DNA from: Fasciola hepatica
Taxonomy: Eukaryota > Platyhelminthes > Trematoda > Plagiorchiida > Fasciolidae
Assembly: GCA_948099385.1 (NCBI GenBank)
Contig: CANUEZ040000193.1
Span: forward strand, 4,414,501-4,478,500
Direction: 5' to 3'
Length of the DNA: 64,000 nucleotides
Part shown: piece after piece, positions 35,747-47,029 of the stretch
Layout of the letters: each line of letters starts with the position of its first letter
Position numbering within the stretch: position 1 is the first letter of the stretch
Program-made: the position numbers and the translations under genes
The notes under the pieces: generated by a model
Databases searched by the model: none
Seen by the model: only the letters and a program-made list of their open reading frames with translations
Told to the model about the DNA's origin: nothing

Positions 35747-36559
35747 GATTCATTCAAAACTCTAAATTTTCATCTGAATTCCGATAATTCCTTGATTCTG
35801 TTTCAACAGTAGGAGATGCGAACCAGGATTTTGCGATGAATTGCAACAAACCAAGATGCGAAGAACTAGAATCTTTCAGAGGATACCTGGGCTTTCAACA
35901 TTTTGTTCATAATAGCGGACGTTTCGCAACTGAAGCATCTATCAGCATCAGTGCAACCAGTGGATTTCCAGGTCATACAGTATCCCACCACCTGCCGCGT
36001 TTTGCTCTTATATTCACTTTATTTTACTTTCACGCTGCTAGTTCCTACAAGAGGATGAGCCAAGACGGCTTGTGCATGTCCTCAGCAGTACGTACGCGGT
36101 GTGTGTGTAGATGAACTGTTTATCAGGGCTCCTGGGAACTATATCCGAAGTGACGTCCCTAGCGTTATTACTCTATCAATACGTTCAACTTGTTCTTATG
36201 AAGGATTCCTTCACAGATGACCAACAGTATTGCTTCGTAAAATGACTCCTCATTTAGTATACACACTCAACTCACTAATAAAAACACAGCATCGTTGTTC
36301 CATACATGTTGGGAGTAATTGGTAGTGCACACCTGCCGAGTTTACTCTAGGAGTGGAAACAGAACCTGAGCAATCCGGGCTAACTCTCTCAACGATTTGA
36401 TTCGCAACAACAACTTATAAAAAACAACCATATCCCATGTCTCTTCGAAGATTCGTAAAGTAAGACTGCTATTTATACATGTTTTGAAACCTTTTAAATG
36501 ACGCCGAACATGAAAATGGTCAAGTGTCTCAGTGAAGCTATGAAAACAGTGACAGAAAA
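35747..36559. other. No recognisable gene
   Basis: A 92-codon plus frame at 35,836-36,114 has no family resemblance. Nothing else was seen. Confidence 0.4.
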
Positions 36560-39377
36560 TTGCATCTCGTGCACTGAACTCTACCTACGTTCCACCTACA
36601 GCTTCCGTCATGCAGGATACTGTTCTTGTGGTAAGAAGGGTTGTACTTGCAAGGCTAGCCGCCAATCTAAATGAGCTGTCAGGAATGCCTCCTCATAGTA
36701 TCCGGAAAGTGATGCCAATCCGGTATACACACTGGAGATTCCGAGTGAATCAAACCAATTCGTGTACAGATAAGTCCAGTTATACTGTGGCTTGAGACTT
36801 CGATTCATGTTCGATATCAGGAGCTGCTGGTCCATCACTCGGAAATCCGTATTCGACCTCATTCAGTTCAGCGTTCCCATACAACACACTGATGTGCTCA
36901 TTCACGTTGTTACTCATCGTCGACTTCCACTTTTGCCCGAGACTACATTTTCTGGTTCGTTTGGAAAGTGAATGTATCCTGATACGTGCCCCGATTTCCA
37001 TAGACAGTCCCTTGATTTTAGTTTGGAAGCCCCGCGTACATTGAATCACTAGACAACAATTCGAAAGTCACTCAGTATTCCGGTGGATCAGGTTGTTCTC
37101 CAGCAGACGATCGCACAATGCTCGAATAACGAAAGCGCCATGGCAGTTGAGCCCGCGAACTTGGGTTTGGGTGGTGATGCGGAGCTCCTGAAGCACTCAG
37201 TGTTGCCGTATGGTCAGATCGAAGGTGTTCTGAAGGTGCTTTCCCAAATGGAACAAGATGGTGTCATTGTGTGTGTCTCTATCCACTGGAGTGACTCCGA
37301 CTATGTTGGCGATGATAAGTGATGGACAGACACTTCCAATTTGCAGTGACCACCGACTGTCCTTGAACCCCTGTTCAAAAAGACGCGCGGCAACCACGAT
37401 GGATCCGCAGAACTGCCAGAAATGCATGCTCGGCAGAAAGTGTATCTCATAAATTGATCTGGCTGGTGCATGTTCAGAAATTCCACTGCACTCGGAATAG
37501 CAACTATAACCAACCATGAACAGTCCATGGCTTTTTCTCCAATATAATTCTTTGCCGTTCCGTATGCATTTGTCATCCAGGATATTTCAGGCCGGCAAAG
37601 ACAAGGTGATCCGTGGTAATAATGGGATGATGACATATCAGGAGGGAAAGCTGATTTCTAGTTCCCCAAAAGAACACTACTGCCGATTGTGGAATAAAAC
37701 GTATCGAAAAAGCGCAAATTTGGTTTCACCAAAACAGATTTCCTAGGCTTCACTGTCAATTCAAACGGATATCGACCCGATCCCGATAGTTCCAAACCAG
37801 TGATCGTCAACTAGTCACCAAAAATCACGAGAAATTACGATCGATTCCTGGATGCTCGCAGGGCTACTTCAGATTCATTCCCAATTCTTTGACGTGAGCC
37901 GAACCTTTTTTTCTGGCCCATCACATCCGATGCAGAGCAGCGAAACAAGCAATTTGGAAAAGAAACAGCACGTGATCTTGTTTAGAATATCGTTCGCCGA
38001 CCGATACTAACCTCATTCGCGCCGTCTGAGTGGACCACACGGATCACCGACTCGTCCAAATTGGCGATAGGTGCACATCGGACTGAAGTTTACAATTGTC
38101 ACCGACCACCAAAGTAATCAGCTCTCATTTGATGCAGATAAATTCGTCTCCCATTCCAGGGCTGCTGTGACTCAACGACGAAGCATTACCTGAGCTGCCT
38201 AAAACTACGACGTCCTGCATCGATAAGGCAAAACCGTCATAAAGACGGATTTCCCGGCACAAATACCATTTCATTACTGCGACCGCTCTCATGTTCACGT
38301 CAAAATTGAGGGGGCAGAATAAAGGATGCTACTCTTTGGTGACTTCAGCGATCAGAAATGGGTGGCGACCCGGACTGAAGCGGAATTTTCTTCACTTTTT
38401 TGTACTGTGAGTGGAATTAAGTATCCAATTTGAGGGTGTTCAATGCTGAGGTGACCAACTTGAATTCCATTTCCATTTCACAAGTCGGGTTTCGTTCAAC
38501 TGATTTTAGGCCATTTGAGTGTGAATAAAATGAAGCCACCGGCTTGACAGTTTTGTTCGGTAGCCGGAATTGGATGCAGATATTTGCACTTTGGCAATGA
38601 ACCCGTGGTCCGACAGCAAGGGGTTCACTGACTCATTGTTCAGATGTCCAGAATTGTTCCTGATTAGTTTGCCAAACAACTCGTTAGTAATGCAGAATTA
38701 ACGGAAGCACCTCAGCCGAGAAGCAACTCGTCGGGCACTGGTCACCGAAAATGGATAGTAGTTCTACGAGGCGGGGCTGAAAATTAGCTTGAGAAAATCG
38801 GATGTTGCCATTTGTGTACAGCGCCAAACCACCCGTGCTCTAACGGTGCATCAGAAACCTTGGTGCGCTTCGTGAAAAGTGCCCTATCATCAGGGATTGC
38901 GAGAACGTTGCCCGACTTGGAGGTGTTCCTGGACAGTTTCCTGTTGCAATACCGAGACCCAGTGCACAAGACCACCAGGGAGATTTCAACCGTTCTGTTC
39001 AGGTCCTGATAACTACGGTCATCGTTGACATGTCTTGATTCCGGAAACCTCGCATTAGATCAGTAGCAACAAATTAACTTCGAGGATCAGTTGCAGATAA
39101 CTTGCTCAATCGATGGTCGAGATTACGTAGGTGGGTGATGAATCGGTGCACCGGCGCCACATCAGTCAAATCCATTTCAAATGGTGACCGCCAACGTGGC
39201 CAATCACACTGCTGAGACGACCGAAGATCCAGATGGTGACCGTGTTGATCACTGGGATCCATTTATTCTTCCAACCAAAACGACGGCTATAGCCGCCGAG
39301 CCAAAGCCACCAGCTCCAGTTCGGAGATCAGTGCGACTGGAGATCCCAATAACGAGGAGCACCTGAAGGAGGACAGA
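36560..39377 (+). pseudogene. Ty3/gypsy LTR retrotransposon, gag-pol internal region, right copy
   Basis: The domains appear in the usual order. Start of reverse transcriptase: KHSVLPYGQIEGVLKVLSQM then EQDGVIV (37,190-37,270). Palm: YNSLPFRMHLSSRIFQ (37,543-37,590), the usual Y-N-R-L-P-F-G-V-x-S-A-P-A-I-F-Q, then MMTYQEGKLI at about 37,628, where the catalytic Y-x-D-D has become YQEG. Thumb: KFGFTKTDFLGFTVNSNGYR (about 37,714-37,775). RNase H: TDSSKLAIGA (38,046-38,075). Integrase: zinc-binding region at 38,510-38,600, LVTENG (38,738-38,755) with the usual aspartate changed to glutamate, and HPCSNGASETLVRFVKSAL (38,828-38,890) with LLQYRDPVH at 38,942-38,970. A proline-rich tail and purine tract lead to the LTR. 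Multiple stops. The integrase signature resembles CsRn1-type elements of liver flukes. Confidence 0.9.
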
Positions 39378-39812
39378 TGGGATGATTCAGTGAGCATCAC
39401 ACGTGATATGGCCAAGTATATTTCCATAGCTACGCTCGCGTTTATGTTCCTTAACCGATTAGGATTGCTGTGGACGGGTACAGGTAAGCCCACTGTGATT
39501 GATCAAATCCTAACCCGCTTGCTTCATCATTTATACAAATCAGTTCTGGAATGGAGTTATCGTGCTATTTCACAGCCTGGGCATTCTTGCCATTTTGGAT
39601 TATGTGGTTTCGAGTGGGAGCTAATTTAACACAACCTACCAGCTTGTACATAGCGAATATCATAAGAAATTGTAGCTCTCTTTCTTGTTTGACGTGAGAA
39701 TAATCATTTATCTTGGCAATCATAATAGAGATTGGTTGAAAATCAAGATGTTGTTGAGTTCTACATGATGCAGAACTATGTGAATCAAGCGGCTTTGGTT
39801 TAGCATAAAAAG
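39378..39812 (+). repeat. 3' LTR of the right Ty3/gypsy copy
   Basis: Begins after gaaggaggacaga and aligns by eye with 4,375-4,818 through to ttggttta. The initial TGTG of the left copy is TGGG here. No 5' LTR was found left of 36,560. Confidence 0.7.
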
Positions 39813-40009
39813 CCAAAGAGCTAAACGGGATGGACTACTTAAGACGGCGATTTGATCATGACTGACAGGTCAATGGGAGACATCGGGTTCTAACCACTGT
39901 GCCCGAGGAGAAGACACTCCAGTGAATAAACAAGGGAGAAACAATTCACCGATCTGAAAAGCTTCACTTGATGGACGTAGAAGTAGCGTACCCTGGTTTT
40001 ACATCGACG

Positions 40010-41330
40010 ACGAGAGATCATCGCACATCATTGAACTGCTATCACCAAACTAATCTTGGAATCCTTCGACCCAAAAGATGTTATCCCTTCCTCGTTTCGC
40101 TTTCTCTATTGGATGCATGGTGATTACGACTGAATCCAAAGAGTGGATCGGTAACAAAGCACCATCGAAGACAAGGCCGAATACTTGCACAATCAGACCT
40201 CACGCGACAGACCAGAAGAAGTTCCTCCACCGATTTCTTCGGCTATTTTCTTGTGTTTGGTAGCGCCCCATTAGGTTCTTGTTCAAAGTTAATTAAAGTC
40301 CGTTCTGTCTTATGGGTAGTCGCCAAGATTGATATACCCGAAAATCTCCTTCGTCAATTTCGGGAAGCAAAGTTCTTATTTATCTGGCCTTTACCTGTCT
40401 CATCCCAATTCTGAATCGATATGATTGGCCGAAATGAGTCGTAACCGTGAACTTCTAACTGTTGGTACCGGTAACAAATAAGATGCAAGAAAAAACAGAA
40501 CCAATGTTCGCTGTGTCGTCGAAACACGCATCAAATACCTTACTTCAGTGTTAACACTTTGCTCACCAGCTATGAACTGGGCTTCCCGTTTCACTCTTCG
40601 CACTCCGGGTCATTCGGTGTCTAGTGCTTGTGGTAAGGCTGGCGTTGATATCGTTCGCGGCATTAAGACTGAGCGTGCACTGCTCCACTGGATTCCAATG
40701 ACCAGTCGTCTATGTGCTAAACGAGTGAACGGTTCTATACATGAAAACAGCACGAGACTGAAGAGTTCATGCCTGTTTGTCGTTTATGTGCATGCCCAAA
40801 TGACTGCAACTCGTCTGAGGCTAAAGATGAATACTACCATGATTTGTATCCATTGTTCTTTAGCATGCGTTCAACGGACATCATGGATGTTGTTTGTGAA
40901 TTCTGTGTTCAAGTTGGAAGCCTAGAAGAGACGAAGAGGAATAAAGGAAACCGTTTCGACATTTCAACCGATGGAACCGATAACGGTAACCGACTCATTC
41001 AACTATGTCCTGACCATGGACTATTCCTAGCGAATACAAATTTCTGGCACAATAAGCTCCACCGAGTAACCTGGCACCCTGCTGCGTCTCCACATCTTTG
41101 CACTGAGATCGACCATATTGCTCCTAGTTTCGCCTGGCACGGATCAACTCTAAACTGTTGATCATTTTGGTCCCCATCTGTTGCCAATAATCACATAGTT
41201 GTCTGTGTGAATTCGAATCTACCTCTCGACGGTTGCCGCAAATACATCAAAGATGAAAATGCTCGTCGGCCACTACTTGACGATGTTAAAGGATTTGCCT
41301 CAAACCAGAAATAATGTGAAAATCAAGACT
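40010..41330 (+). pseudogene. RTE-like LINE, 5' region and endonuclease domain, right copy
   Basis: The 5' part (40,170-40,480) matches the left copy. The endonuclease is well readable: CVVETRIK near 40,515; ERALLHWIPMTSRLCA at 40,671-40,718; CLFVVYVHAQ; then in the next frame ECFCVQVGSLEE-like sequence preceded by MRSTDIMDVV (40,865-40,894). After it come TDNGNRLIQLCPDHGLFLAN (40,976-41,035) with TNFWH, and TEIDHIAPSFAWHGS (41,103-41,147). These correspond to the D-N-G-D-R, F-L-A-N-T-N-F and Q-I-D-H-I blocks of RTE endonucleases. The catalytic D-F/L-N of 'A-G-D-F-N-A' has been lost (CEFCV). Frameshifts separate the blocks. Confidence 0.85.
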
Positions 41331-41439
41331 ATCAATTCCTGTTTTGTTTCCCTGTACTCTCTCAGTTATAGTACATAATGGTACCCTTATGATACTGCCC
41401 AGATAAAATTTGAGCTGCGTTCTATGCAACTGTGATGTT

Positions 41440-43378
41440 CCTGCTCATCATTTGTTTTGTGCAGTGTTCAGTCTGTTCAATCCATTTGATTCCACATGTG
41501 ACGTCACTTAAAAGATTCGAACAATGATTGCATCTGAAATGAAACTCATATGTAAGTTCTAAATCCTAACCGGCTGTCGACTGCATTGAATGTTACAATA
41601 TTTCGCATTTGGCCCGAAACCATTTGGGCGATGCGAAGAAAACAATGTTTTTCGTTCATTCCATTTGCAGAAATGCATACAATCTCAAGAGAACATCGTC
41701 TTTTCCGGATCCCACCATCAGTCCACCACACGACAAGTTAGGAATCATCATTTTGTAGCATTTCATCTTAGTCATTTTCACTGCTGCTGAGAGAGCCATA
41801 TAGAACAGCCTCACAAGACCTGAAAACTTATCCGTTCGTGACTTCATTCTTCAGCTGGAGACACAGGCAGCGGAGTGCGACTAAGGTTTGACATGGGAAC
41901 ATCAACTATGCAATCGCTTGATTGTAGGAATCAACCTTCCAGTTTGGAACAGAGGATGCTGCTTGCAACTGATCAGACCCTTCATCACGTTAGCCGAATT
42001 CGTGGAAAGTATCGGGAAATAAATGCTGTTTCGGAGTCCACACTGTTCAATTCTTCCAAGAATCAAGCAGTTCGACACACCCAAATTTGCCTCATTTTAC
42101 CAGGCCGATACGTTGTCGTGGCAATCAGCTCCACTTTAGCGATCGATTCGTTCGAAATCTGGCCATAAAAGTTCCGATTTTGGCAAGTGTATTTCATATG
42201 GTCAGTGACGTCGTTGTTTCACATATCCCCGTCGACAAGCTGTGTTTTGTCTGTGGTTAGTTTGGTCACATTGATAGTGCTTGTAGCAGCAGCTCACCAT
42301 ATCGACAGACAATCCCTCTCAACATCATCTGTCACTTCTTTACTTCCTACCAGATTGTCGACAATGCCATTAGCCCACTTTTCAGAGAACGTTCCACATA
42401 TTAACCACGAATGGCATATTTCACAGGCTAAACAACACATTTTTTGTTGAAACCGGGAGTGTAGAATCCATCATTCCACCTAAAGCTATAAATCGCGTTT
42501 ATCCCATCGATAAGAATAATCCTACCAGTGTGACTATTCCAGGGATTACTGGATACAAGCTCCCATATTTCGGTTCTTGTATGGTTCTAATTCACCTACG
42601 TGACTCTGACCCCATGAATGTAAGTTTTTGGATTCTGATTCTGGACTTCCACTTTTTGGTTTTAAAGTTGCTCGTGAAATGTCACTCTCCTAATCTCTTC
42701 ACCCGATTCATTGAATATACAACAGCTTCTTTTAAAATGTCCTCAGGTTTCTGGTGGAATGCACATTCCTGGATCAAAGTTAGAGATATCTGGCCATCCC
42801 GTTTCTCCAAAGCGCAGAATAATTGCTTTTGGTTTGAGAGAACCTCTCCGTCAAGCAATGCAGTCTGTGTGAGCGAGGAATTACTGGCTATGTGGAGTCG
42901 TCTGACTGGGCCACACCAATTCCGTTAGAGGATCACAACGGCCTGCCCACATCGAAAGAACAGCTAATCACTAACAGCGGCTTTTACACAAGGTACGTTC
43001 AAGAAGTTCAAAGTGACTTCTTTGAACATTGCTCCGCAAGGCGATGAAGCGGGTACATGGAGAATTCTGTGGATCCTTCTTGGGTAAGTGCTGCCCTCCT
43101 GTGATCATTGAGGCTTTTCCCCGCTGATCAAAGGAATATTGAACATCTTCACCTACTTCTGACTTCACACAGACTACGCTCAGAAAAAGATTCAACACAG
43201 GAGGAATTCTGCTTGTGCCAGTTACTGACAGTGGCACCAATTCAGCTGCTTAACTCTCGGATAATTGGCTAAAAGTTCTTGGTTGGAAAGTAAAACACAC
43301 TGCTCTTCGTCACCCGCAGTCTAATTGTCTAGCAGAGAACTTTGAATGAAATTTGTTTTGTGATTCTTCATACATTAT
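41440..43378 (+). pseudogene. Nested Ty3/gypsy element: gag, protease and integrase parts inside the right RTE
   Basis: Gag: FEQ-LHLK (about 41,515), YNISHLARNHLGDAK, LSVRDFILQLETQAAECD (41,827-41,880) and MLLATDQTLHHVSRI. Zinc knuckle: LCFVCG-stop-FGHIDSAC at 42,239-42,287, a C-x2-C-x4-H-x4-C box with one stop inside it. Protease: FVETGSVESIIPPKAI (42,444-42,491) and VTIPGITGYKLPYFGSC, where the catalytic D-T/S-G reads ETG. Integrase: VTDSGTNSAA (43,220-43,250) and KHTALRHPQSNCLAENF (43,291-43,341). Reverse transcriptase is mostly missing. RTE sequence resumes near 43,379. It is a second gypsy family, with protein signatures different from the copy at 36.6 kb. Confidence 0.85.
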
Positions 43379-46170
43379 TCAAACCTGGTCTTGCCATTGA
43401 CATTCCATTAGATATCACAACTGTTCACCGATTTATCGATGCCCAGTATCCAGTTTAGTAGTGAACAAAGGTCCAGTGGGTTCTATTTCAGGCTGTGACG
43501 GCTGACCAAGATCCAACAACCAGCTACCCACAGAAGCAATGGATATCTGCGTCCTCAGTTGAGCTGTGAGATGCTCGCAGAATGAATCCTCTCAATTCCA
43601 GATATGATGGAAGACAGAGGTGCCTTACACGCCAATTGATTGTGAGCCTGAGAAACGGCCGTGAATAGTAGTGGATTGTGGAGGTGGAAAACGCTGCAGC
43701 GATGAGCAGCAACTGCAATCTTGTCCGTCTAAGCGAAAACACCTGCTCTCAAATTTTAGGCGTTATTGAACTGTTCTAAGAGACAAACGGCTCACTGATT
43801 CGTACTCAGGAACATCGTCTAGTCCGTTGGGAGAAGCATTTTAGGAAGCTGATCAAGTGGCTTTTATCCGCAACAGGCTTGTTAAGAAGCGTCATAGCTC
43901 CAATTGTGGTTGTAGATGGCGGTCCTCTATCAGAAACGGAGGTTCTTCGTGAGCTAAGCCACTTAGATGACATGAGACTGCTTGACCCGATGAGTTGCTT
44001 CCGTCCAATTTCAAGGATGATGGCTCATAATTGTTATTGGGTTGGCAAAACTCCTCGATTTGGTAGGTCGCAGGGAACAAGTTCCAAAGTGTTGGAAATA
44101 ATCTGTGATTGCGCCAATTTACAAGAAGGATGGTGATTCCTCTTGTCAAAACCACCCGGGAATAAGTTTGGTCAGCATCACATCTCAAATGCTAGCTTTT
44201 ATCATTTCCCACCACTCATCGACCAATTGCGAACTGTGCCCTAGAGAGCATCAAGATGGGTTTGAACTTGATCTCGGTTGTGTTGATCATATCTTTACTC
44301 TTCGACACATTTTGGAACACAAGCACACTTTTATCTGGCAAACTGCCCTCCTTTTTCCTAATCCTTCAGCGATCTCAGACTCAGCTGACCACATAGATCA
44401 TTGCCTCATGTTGGAGGTTGTATCAGAGAAATTCCATTCCACCATAAAGCCCCTTTATATTAACAGTCTTGGCCGAGTTAAGGTTTACGGTTCACCTTCA
44501 CCCGAGTTCACCACGGGAAGTGGTGTGCATCGAGGTGACCCCTTTCTACCTTTCTCTTTACCTTCGTGATTGATATGGTCCCGGATGCAGCAATTTCGTC
44601 AGATGATGATATTAATATCAAAAGTTTCCTCAGTTGAACGGTCTTAGAACTTGAATATGTGAGTGACGTCGTTCTCCTTTATGAAGATCCAGGTATGTTG
44701 CAATTTTTTATGAGGGGCATGATTAACTGTGTACCATTGGTCGATATGCGCTTTGTATGATGCTGTTATACGATTGGGTTGGTACGAATGTAAACCTTTC
44801 ACTATCTGGAGAACCTTAGACTTGGTTGATAAACTGTTTTCTGGGCAGCTGGATTTTACTGAGAGAACAGATATCGGTTCAGGTGTTATTCTGTATGCAG
44901 AAATTTCGCTTGACATTTGCCAATCTGAGTCATTTGTGGATTTGATACGAAATCTCGTCATCAATCAAGGGTTGGATGTACGCTGCAGCAGTTAAGCCCG
45001 TACTTCTCTGTGGTTAAGAGACATGGCTATTACGGGTGGAGAATATGAGAAGATTATCGGCATTGGAACACCGATGTGCACATGTCAACTGACAGGAATT
45101 CGCGGCACGCCATACATATTATCCTCGTTGTCTGGTTTTCGATTGCTTCAATTTTCTCAGTGGTGTTTTGATAGCTCATAGCCATCCTGAAGCCCCTGAT
45201 TCCCAGCTTCTACGAAAAACCGCATCGTTTCCTTAGCCTTCGTGAACCCATACAGTGGTATTGTCACCGGTGTGATTTTCAGCACCAGTGACGCCAACCG
45301 TGACTTTCGCTTGAAAATCGATGAAAGGTTCCATTATTCACGGCCATCATCGCATTACCTTGTTCAAATTGATAATCAATTCAATTGGTTCATTCACGAA
45401 CCAGAAGGCACACCGCAGTAGACGCCCGACTAGCGGCCCAAAAATGTGTCTTCTATCGAGTCCTGACGCAAACTATGCACGGAATTCCCTCAAACGAATG
45501 AATAGAAAAGACCGGTGTAGGCGAGTTTCGAAAATGTTCCAACAGTGAGGTGCACGGTTACTTCAGGAAAGTCAATTCACTAAAACGTAAGCAACCGAGG
45601 AAAGAACAGTGAAGTCCCAATCAGGCGTCAGAGATCAGTGAGAAAATAAATCAATTACGTCTGCTAATGTGTTATTTTCGGTGCTTCACCAGATTGAATC
45701 TGGGTTAACAATAAGGACAGCACCGTTTGTCCGATCCTTCATGCAACGAACGTTCCAATCGACTTCAATGCGTCAACAGTGTTTATGATGCATATTGAAT
45801 ATTCTCCCAACTGATACTCTCAGCCATTTTTGCCATATGCTTTTGCGAAAAGGAATATGGAATATTGCACACATACGTAACGGGATGTGAAATGTATATG
45901 CATACTAAGTAGGTAAATGTATAAGTAATCTTTTGAATTGAAACTAACTCCGTGACTGAGTTTGAGAAGCATAAACAGAATGGTAGTCAATATGGCTGGG
46001 GTGAGGTGGGGGTTACCACTTCGATGAAGTACCGATGAAGATTGACGTGAGGAAGCGATCGCCCCGGCAGGAGAAACTGAAATGACTGTGATGTTCATTT
46101 GTAATGATTATATGAAAAGATCGTATCTAGCAAAGGATGGTGGTATCTTCTAACATCTGTACCTAACCGC
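43379..46170 (+). pseudogene. RTE-like LINE, linker, reverse transcriptase and 3' end, right copy
   Basis: Linker: AIDIPLDITTVHRFIDAQYP (43,393-43,452). A frame at 43,879-44,136 gives LSETEVLRELSHLDD, the start of reverse transcriptase; an overlapping frame at 44,105-44,569 gives IAPIYKKDGDSSCQNHPGIS, then REHQDGFELDLGCVDHIFTL, and EFTTGSGVHRGDPFLPFSL (usual Q-G-C-P-L-S-P-F). The catalytic box reads LEYVSDVVLL at about 44,650, again with serine for the first aspartate. A frame at 44,729-44,995 covers the thumb and connection (NLVINQGLDV). The 3' region to about 46,170 shares ccgtgactga and ggtggtatcttctaacatct with the left copy at 8,800-8,890. Frameshifts and stops throughout. Confidence 0.85.
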
Positions 46171-46440
46171 AAGTATTTATTTCTATAATTTAGAATGTAT
46201 TGCACACGGTTTTACTGGTAGCAAGTTAATCAGAACACCTCGTCGTCAACCGACGACCAGTCTGATGAATAATTGATGGTTTGAGCGAAAAAACCGTGGG
46301 TGATTTTTATTGGTCCTTTTATTTTCGATGGAAACGCCACAAATACAGAACGATTCCAATGAATACATCTGGCAAAATAGTAACACCTCGCATTTTTCGA
46401 CTGAAAAATCCAGTTGCTCTTATCGGATTTACTCGATTAT

Positions 46441-46640
46441 ATGCACGCGTGCATACACATACACACACAATATTACCGATTGAAGCCATGACAAGACAGA
46501 CTTGGTTGCCGGCAGATTATGCCAGTCAACAAATGTTATATTTCTTTCATGAGGATGAGAGTAATCATCAATATATATATACATATTTACATATGTATGT
46601 ATATAGATATATATTAATAGCTATTATATGTAGTCGTGTG
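46441..46640 (+). repeat. Short simple repeats flanking the ribozyme cassette (CA and TA/TACA rich)
   Basis: A small run of cacatacacacaca lies at 46,455-46,470 and an AT-rich imperfect tract (atatatatacatatttacatatg and following) at about 46,568-46,620. Confidence 0.7.
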
Positions 46641-46720
46641 GACAAAATCTCTCGGAAGCATACGACTGGTTTCGCGGGTGTTGCCGCTCATCAGGTATGA
46701 GTACCCGGTACTCCTCTGCT
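46640..46720 (-). ncRNA. Hammerhead ribozyme, type I, Penelope-like form
   Basis: Read on the minus strand: stem I 5' side CATAC (46,699-46,695); core CTGATGA (46,694-46,688); stem II GCGG (46,687-46,684), loop CAACAC (46,683-46,678), CCGC (46,677-46,674); core GAAA then C (46,673-46,669); two-base loop CA; G, then T-C (46,666-46,664); stem I 3' side GTATG (46,663-46,659), fully complementary to CATAC. Every core nucleotide of the hammerhead is present, and cleavage is expected between 46,664 and 46,663. Stem III is only two pairs (A-U and C-G) with a dinucleotide loop, as reported for hammerheads in Penelope-like elements. A perfect hairpin GAGTAC-CGG-GTACTC lies directly upstream (46,714-46,700) and may shape the rest of stem I. 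No PLE protein is attached on this strand. Confidence 0.88.
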
Positions 46721-46956
46721 CACTTGTCTCCATACTTGTGCACTCATATATCATATGTTCAATAAGATCTAATTTGAATCGTGTGGAGTGGGGATAGATA
46801 CTCTTCACTGAAGAGCCCACAAACGAATCACAACTAAGTTTCATCATGGTTCTTCGTGTCTGGTTCACTACATACTACTTAAAGTCAATATGAGCGCCTA
46901 CACGTGCAGCATGGATATTAACCCTTATTTACTGAGTTGAATGTGAGCGTCAGTAT

Positions 46957-46959
<3 letters not shown>
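46721..46959 (-). repeat. Rest of the hammerhead-bearing cassette, likely non-autonomous PLE or SINE-like
   Basis: Between the ribozyme and the downstream (TA)n tract lies about 240 bp with no coding potential. Since the ribozyme is on the minus strand, this is its upstream side. The limits of the cassette are inferred from the two AT-rich tracts; no target-site duplication was identified. Confidence 0.4.

Positions 46960-47028
<69 letters not shown>
46960..47028. repeat. (TA)n microsatellite
   Basis: About 34 uninterrupted TA units. Similar in kind to the tracts in the tandem array, but the flanks are unrelated. Confidence 0.95.

Positions 47029-47029
<1 letters not shown>

Noticed and set aside
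36608..37049. Minus-strand frames of 84-106 codons over the right gypsy
   Set aside because: They are shadows of the plus-strand gag-pol, which has recognisable motifs in the other direction.
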